From Sebastes aleutianus (Eukaryota > Chordata > Actinopteri > Perciformes > Sebastidae), in assembly GCA_916700875.1 (NCBI GenBank), contig CAKAKS010000004.1, forward strand, positions 18,029,444 through 18,093,443: a DNA stretch of 64,000 nt, written 5' to 3'. Below, piece by piece: positions 59,232-64,000 of this stretch (position 1 is the stretch's first letter; every line of letters begins with the position of its first letter). The notes under the pieces are model-generated. The model was not told where the DNA came from. It ran no database searches and saw nothing but the letters and a program-made list of their open reading frames with translations. The position numbers and the translations under genes were made by a program.

Positions 59232-61239
59232 CTGGAAACAAAGATTCAAATTCAAACAATCAAAGTAGGTAGCATATGATGCAGAGTTTAAACCCTTTGG
59301 TCGTTGGGTCTTTTAAACACATCTCGACTCAATATAACCTTGAAGTGTCGAAAACAAATTCCAAACAATCAGTTCATCTATTAGTCTGTAAGTATTGTTA
59401 GAAATATTGTTTCCTTGGCACAGCATTCCTGTAAATGGTGACTGAACAGTAAGTTCTCTACTCTGAGGAAATTGTTAGTTATAGTTATATTAGCTTTAAA
59501 CAAAACAGCGAGGAGGAATTCGAACGGTATGTAGAGGAGGTCTAAAATTACTTATAGGAAGCCATGACTACACATGCACACATGTATGGACACATGTATA
59601 TACACAGACATGTACACACACACACACACCACAGCCAGTCAACAAGCCCAGGGAGAATGTCACACTGCGGCCTGACGCCTTGCCAACATCTCTGCTAATT
59701 GCCAACACATAGTTGGGATGCAGAACTCCTGGGCAGGGGCAAAGCGCACTGGTGCCAGGACCAGATGGAGCTACCCATGCAAAAAAGATACCCAAAACAT
59801 GGCCCCATTCCCAATGAGCCAAGAGGCACAGCATTCCATCGGCAAAGAGCGTAGGAATACCACAGATATTATACTTTTTTTTAAAAAGGAGCCAAGATGT
59901 TCACTGATGACACTTCATCTCAGTGCAGAAGCATTTTTTAATGAGAATAATTAGGTTGTATGTGAGGAAGGCTTCGATTCCAAGATGCCACATACCATAC
60001 TTTTTATTAATCTATAGCAACAATGCATCTCTTAATGATGTGGACATGTTTAATAGCAATAAATTAACAGCCTGGGTTTAAAAAATACGCAAAAAATGAA
60101 AGTATCAACACCGCAGAATGTCTTCATTAGCCCTGTTTCTCACCCATACACTCTGGGTATTCTCATAGATATTCATAAGCACCAGATGAGGATCTGAGCA
60201 ATGCAGAGCAGCTACAGATGCCTCCAGTCATTCTTGGCAGCGCTGAATGCAGCACAAAGCAGCGTATGTTGCCACTGTTCTGGAACGCGGCTCAGCCATC
60301 CATCCGTACAACAATGACAGTTAACTACCCATGGCTTAACCGACGTGGTGTATACTTGTTATATATTAGCGCGGTGATGATCATTTACGCTATCATCAGC
60401 GGTGACGGGGAAATCAGGTCTGGCTTCAGCCCTAAAGGATCCATATGGTACATAGCGGTTAGCTGCAGCTGGTTAAACGGGGTTCATGGTGAATGTGCGA
60501 GGGTGACGCCGGCTTCATTGACTGTGACACCTCTATCCCCTCCGTCTCCTGGGGGATGCACTCATTTCCATACATACCATGTTGTTGTGTGTCTGTGATG
60601 GGTGCACTTGAGGGGAAAAAGGTACGCCGGTGCAAATTACAGAATCAGAATGAGCCATTTTGTAAGAGGAAAAAAGTCAGGAAGGAAAAGTGGAGGGGCC
60701 TTTACAGTTGGATTCCTCTCAATCAACCTCTCAGCTGATTGTCCTGGCACTGAGGAGCTAAATAAATGTCATGCAAATGCATCTGTAAGTCCAGGTTCCA
60801 TCACCAAGTGCTGCTGGGTTTTTCGCCCGTTAAGGGTTGCACGCCGTCTCAGGCAAATGCCTCAGTTAATTAACGCCTTGCCATTAGCGCAACAGCTTTC
60901 AAACAAGCAAGATATTTCTGTTGGCCTCCTGTCTGTTTTCTGTGTGACACAGAGAGAGGGGTGGGGGTCGTGGGGGTGTCTCCTAAATATTCAAAGCCTA
61001 TTAGATGGGAACCTGTCTACATGTCTTGTAGTTTCATCTGCTGTTTTTGAAATGCAGATTTTCCCCTTTCCTTTACTTCTGCCCACCAACTGATTTTAAA
61101 AGGCATTAATGGAAGAGAGCGTGAATAATTTAGCTGCGAATTCGACCCTAATTAGTCTAAATGAAATGTGTCAATCCAAATTGAAATTAAAGCAATGGTG
61201 CAATGGTGTGGCAGAAGATATGAATACGTTGTGAGCAGT
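59232..61239. other. Intron upstream of exon 58990-59231, nothing recognised
   Basis: Short GT/CA sequence at 59600-59630 gives a Cys/Val-rich artefact frame. The 126-codon (60218-60598) and 163-codon (60602-61093) plus-strand frames have no domains and no splice context. The block 60820-60900 (with TTAATTAACG) looks non-repetitive and could be conserved. Confidence 0.45.
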
Positions 61240-62035
61240 AGGGCTGCAACTATTTTCATTGTCTATTAATCTGCTGATCAAGAGGGATTGTGTTGCTCTT
61301 CCTAAGTGCTCTGTATAAGTTTGGTCTTATATGTGTTTGTAGTCTTCAAGCTAAATCTAAGTTTTTGGTAAAATATTGATTGTTTGATCTGTAAAATTTA
61401 AAATTGTGTCTCTTTTAGCTCTGTTTTTGGTCTCCACCATCTGTCTCTTTAGCTGCTAATGCTCCACTATGTTCACCAGCTAGTCACCTAACTGTGTCTG
61501 TCTGTTGTTTGGTGCTGGGCAGATCGGATTTTCCGCTGCAAACAGCTGCCTGCTGAATCTGGAAATGTCCTTGATGAGAGCGTTGAGAGTGAACCGAAAC
61601 CGTAAATGTGCTGTAAAACCAAAACAAATGAGCTGAAAGATGCTAAAATGCTCCGTAGAGATATGGAGAACTGCAGATAAACTGCTGATAATTCTCTATG
61701 TCACTATACTACACATAGTCGTATACTTCATTGTTAATATCGATTAGTTGTTTGGTATATAAAATGTCAGAAAATGGTGAAAAATGTCGATCAGTGTTTC
61801 CCAAAGCCCAAGATGACATCCTCAAATGTCTTGTTTTGTCCACAACTCAAATATATTCAGTTTACTGTCATAGAGGAGGAAAGAAACCAGAAAATATTCA
61901 CATTTAAGAAGCTGGAATCAGAGGATTTAGACATATTTTTTCTTAGAAATTACTCAAATCGATTAATCAATTATCAAAATAGTCGGCGATTAATTTAATA
62001 CTTGATAAATAATCAATTAATCGTTGCAGCTCTAG
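61240..62035 (+). mobile_element. hAT-like MITE (GGGCTGCAAC family) interrupted by another repeat
   Basis: The left end agggctgcaactattttcat and the right end ttaatcgttgcagctcta are inverted. The interior from about 61741 (gattagttgtttggtatata, aaaatgtcagaaaatggtga, gatcagtgtttcccaaagcc, agtttactgtcatagaggag, attcacatttaagaagctgg) matches 48660-48889 closely. The first 40 bp are separated from the rest by the block at 61279-61740. The open frame 61774-61998 is the repeat itself. Confidence 0.75.
61279..61740 (+). repeat. Dispersed repeat (GCTCTGTTTTTGGTCTCCACC family), copy 2, nested
   Basis: Inserted in the hAT-like element after ttaatctgctgatca. It shares tagctctgtttttggtctcc, gctccactatgttcaccagc, taactgtgtctgtctgttgt and ttttccgctgcaaacagctg with 44985-45265. 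The exact borders are uncertain. Confidence 0.65.
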
Positions 62036-64000
62036 TGTCATTTCATTTCCTTTAAACAATATTACTGCGTATTGCTGTTGTCTTCTTAACATACTTACAC
62101 CACACATACATTGTTTAACCATTAAGTAGCTTCATGGTCTTATTCCACCAGCTTATATCAACTTCTCTTCACTGAAGCTATATGATGTTAACACTGAGCG
62201 ATATGACTGCATTTTTTTATGGCTACACTATTTCCTAAAATGCAAATACTCTAAATACCCTATCCATTATTTTATACACATTCCCCCAAAATCCAGACTG
62301 ATGTATTCGGTATCTTTAGAGGCTTTTAAAGTAACATTTAAAATAAAGTTCTGTGGGTTTGAATGAAGCGTGACCGCCCGACCGCCTCTACTGAAGTAAT
62401 TTCATATTGCCATTACTGAAAAACAGTTGGTGAACATCTACAAGGATACAAACGATTATTTGCCTGTGGAGGAAATCATTTTGCTCCGAGTAAAAAATCT
62501 GCAGCAGGTTTCTTTGAAATGATCATGCCCCCTTCACAGACACGGACTCACACTGAACGGTTCAATAAAAGCACTCTTGTTTTCCTCATAACAACTCAAG
62601 TTTGCACATGGCATGTTAGTGTGTGAGTGTGTTTTTCTCTCCGGTACCATCTAGCAAGGTTGTCAAGGAACAGACAGAGCAGAATATGAGGAGGAACAAC
62701 AATGGGTATTGTCGATTGTCTGTCAAAGAAAGAAGTAGGAGCATGTGGTTTCAGTGGCGCTGGAGTGACATGATGTCAGTTTATGGTCACTGATTCTCCT
62801 TGACTGATGCTTCCTGTCAATGGAGCTAATGCAAATGTCACAATGCATCATCTTACTTCACTTGTCAGTACTATGAGAATATCCACCGCGCCGCACGGGG
62901 TCAGGAGGTCAATCGACTGCAGGTAAGTGTAGTTTAACGTGTTATATCAAGAACACCGGTGTTACATTCTGACATGATTCATTTTGATGTTGAGAGTGCG
63001 GAGCTTGACAGTATAAATACCAACCAGGAATTGAAAAATAGGACATGAACTAGTTTAAAAAACGCAGAATTAACCTTCAACTGTCCTACAGTCCAACTGA
63101 CCATTCACTAAGTTCAGACTAAGCCAATGCTAACGCTAAAACTCTGTTAGTTGGTTTGGTTTTAAAACGAGAATCCTCTTAATGGCTCTTAAATGACGTC
63201 TGCATACATGATATTGTGCTAAAAGACTGAGGCTAAAGCTACTTGTCCCAGTCAACATCCTCACTAACTTATAAACTTATAAGTAGCAGCATTTTTCATG
63301 TATTTTGGGGTAGAGCTATTTAGCCCCACTACTGTATTATAAATAAAAATGTATATTAATTAAAGTGTTATTCGTTCTAACATAACCCTTGGATGGTTTG
63401 GATGCTTAAACATACTTATAGAGTGGTTAGATTTATGCATATTGTTCCTTGTTTTCAAACACATTTATGAGAGAAAAGAATATAAGGACGAGGAATAACC
63501 GATGAATTTGGCAAATTAAACACTAGATTACGCAAGTTTGGGTGGGGTTGTTGAAGTGTAAACGTTACCCAAGTCAAATAAAGCTTACTTTAAATTCTGA
63601 TATAGTAGCATGCACCCGATTCAAGTGTTATCAGGCTATTAAATGTGCATTATCGGTCACAATAAGCGTCATAGATGTGGGTCATTAGGGGCCTACTATG
63701 CCTACTACATTGTAAAAGTGATAGCAAACTCGTTCTAACTCATAAAACTGAATGAAAATGTTACGTTTTCAACACAAACAAAACAAAAACACTTAGTTAA
63801 GTTTAGGGGGAAACTTCATGTTTTGGCTTAAAATAACTAAGTTTAAAAAGTGAAAGTGAAACTTACCACAAAGACAGTTACACATTGTTGGTCTCACATG
63901 AGGTGAACACCCCGGTCTCCTTGGGTGAAATCCCTGTGTTTTGTGTCTCATCTATTGTCCCTGACCTCCACCTATGGAGTTTCACACTGTCTATACTGCA
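62036..64000. other. Intronic end of window
   Basis: No ptprn2 exon was recognised on the minus strand. A possible plus-strand exon-like block at 62869-62922 is reported as a finding. The last 260 bp contain acacttagttaagtttaggg and ctccttgggtgaaatccctg, pieces of the AGGCTGTTCTC repeat family. Confidence 0.45.
63740..63990. repeat. AGGCTGTTCTC-family repeat, partial copy D
   Basis: aaaacacttagttaagttta, ttggcttaaaataac, ggtctcacatgaggtgaaca and ccggtctccttgggtgaaat follow the order of copy A (15470-15620), diverged. The right end of the element runs beyond or to the edge of the window. Confidence 0.5.

Noticed and set aside
60218..61093. Plus-strand open frames of 126 and 163 codons
   Set aside because: No recognisable domain, no matching splice borders, located in intron sequence.
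1..64000. miR-153 hairpin, known to reside in introns of IA-2/phogrin genes in other vertebrates
   Set aside because: I looked for the mature miR-153 sequence on both strands by eye and did not find it; it probably lies in an intron to the left of this window.
59232..64000. Upstream ptprn2 exon (signal peptide, Cys-containing RESP18-like region)
   Set aside because: No minus-strand block with a phase-1 donor and suitable residues was found; these exons likely lie beyond the window.

Overview
The window is vertebrate nuclear DNA, almost certainly from a spiny-rayed (percomorph) teleost. It is about 97% non-coding and rich in CA/GT microsatellites. It is littered with short non-autonomous DNA transposons of kinds I recognise from perch-like fish genomes, and it carries tRNA-derived SINEs. 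There are no operons and no long open reading frames. Nearly every open frame of 60-190 codons is chance or lies inside a repeat.

The one gene I can support is on the minus strand: a receptor-type protein tyrosine phosphatase-like protein of dense-core secretory granules, best read as ptprn2 (phogrin / IA-2 beta). Eight internal exons are recognisable, in transcript order: 59231-58990, 55694-55241, 55112-54816, 54584-54544, 53979-53561, 50077-49991, 42661-42582 and 10625-10561. All eight have AG/GT borders and their reading phases fit together. Together they hold 1685 nt (561 whole codons plus two bases of a split codon). They encode the luminal part of the protein: the poorly conserved pro-region, then the compact mature ectodomain just before the membrane. 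The signal peptide and RESP18-like exons should lie beyond 64000. The transmembrane and phosphatase-like exons should lie to the left of position 1. The window is therefore the inside of one large gene, with an intron of about 32 kb between the last two visible exons.

Region by region: 1-10560 is intron with a truncated hAT-like element, two common fish repeats and a broken transposase-like gene (about 6985-7590). 10626-42581 is the giant intron. It holds several copies of one 'aggctgttctc' repeat family (one expanded into an 11-copy, 53-bp minisatellite), hAT-like elements with 8-bp target duplications, a SINE, a LINE reverse transcriptase fragment and a GC-rich island. 42662-49990 contains a nested repeat stack with an intact-looking SINE. 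50078-53560 contains an ATT/TTTTA compound microsatellite. 53561-59231 is the exon-dense part, with two hairpin or TIR elements in its largest intron. 59232-64000 is intron with nested repeats and one short exon-like block on the plus strand.

I found no new biological system. The points most worth a second look are the minisatellite inside a transposon, the transposase relic, the nested element stack at 46.9-49.0 kb, and the plus-strand exon-like block at 62.87 kb.
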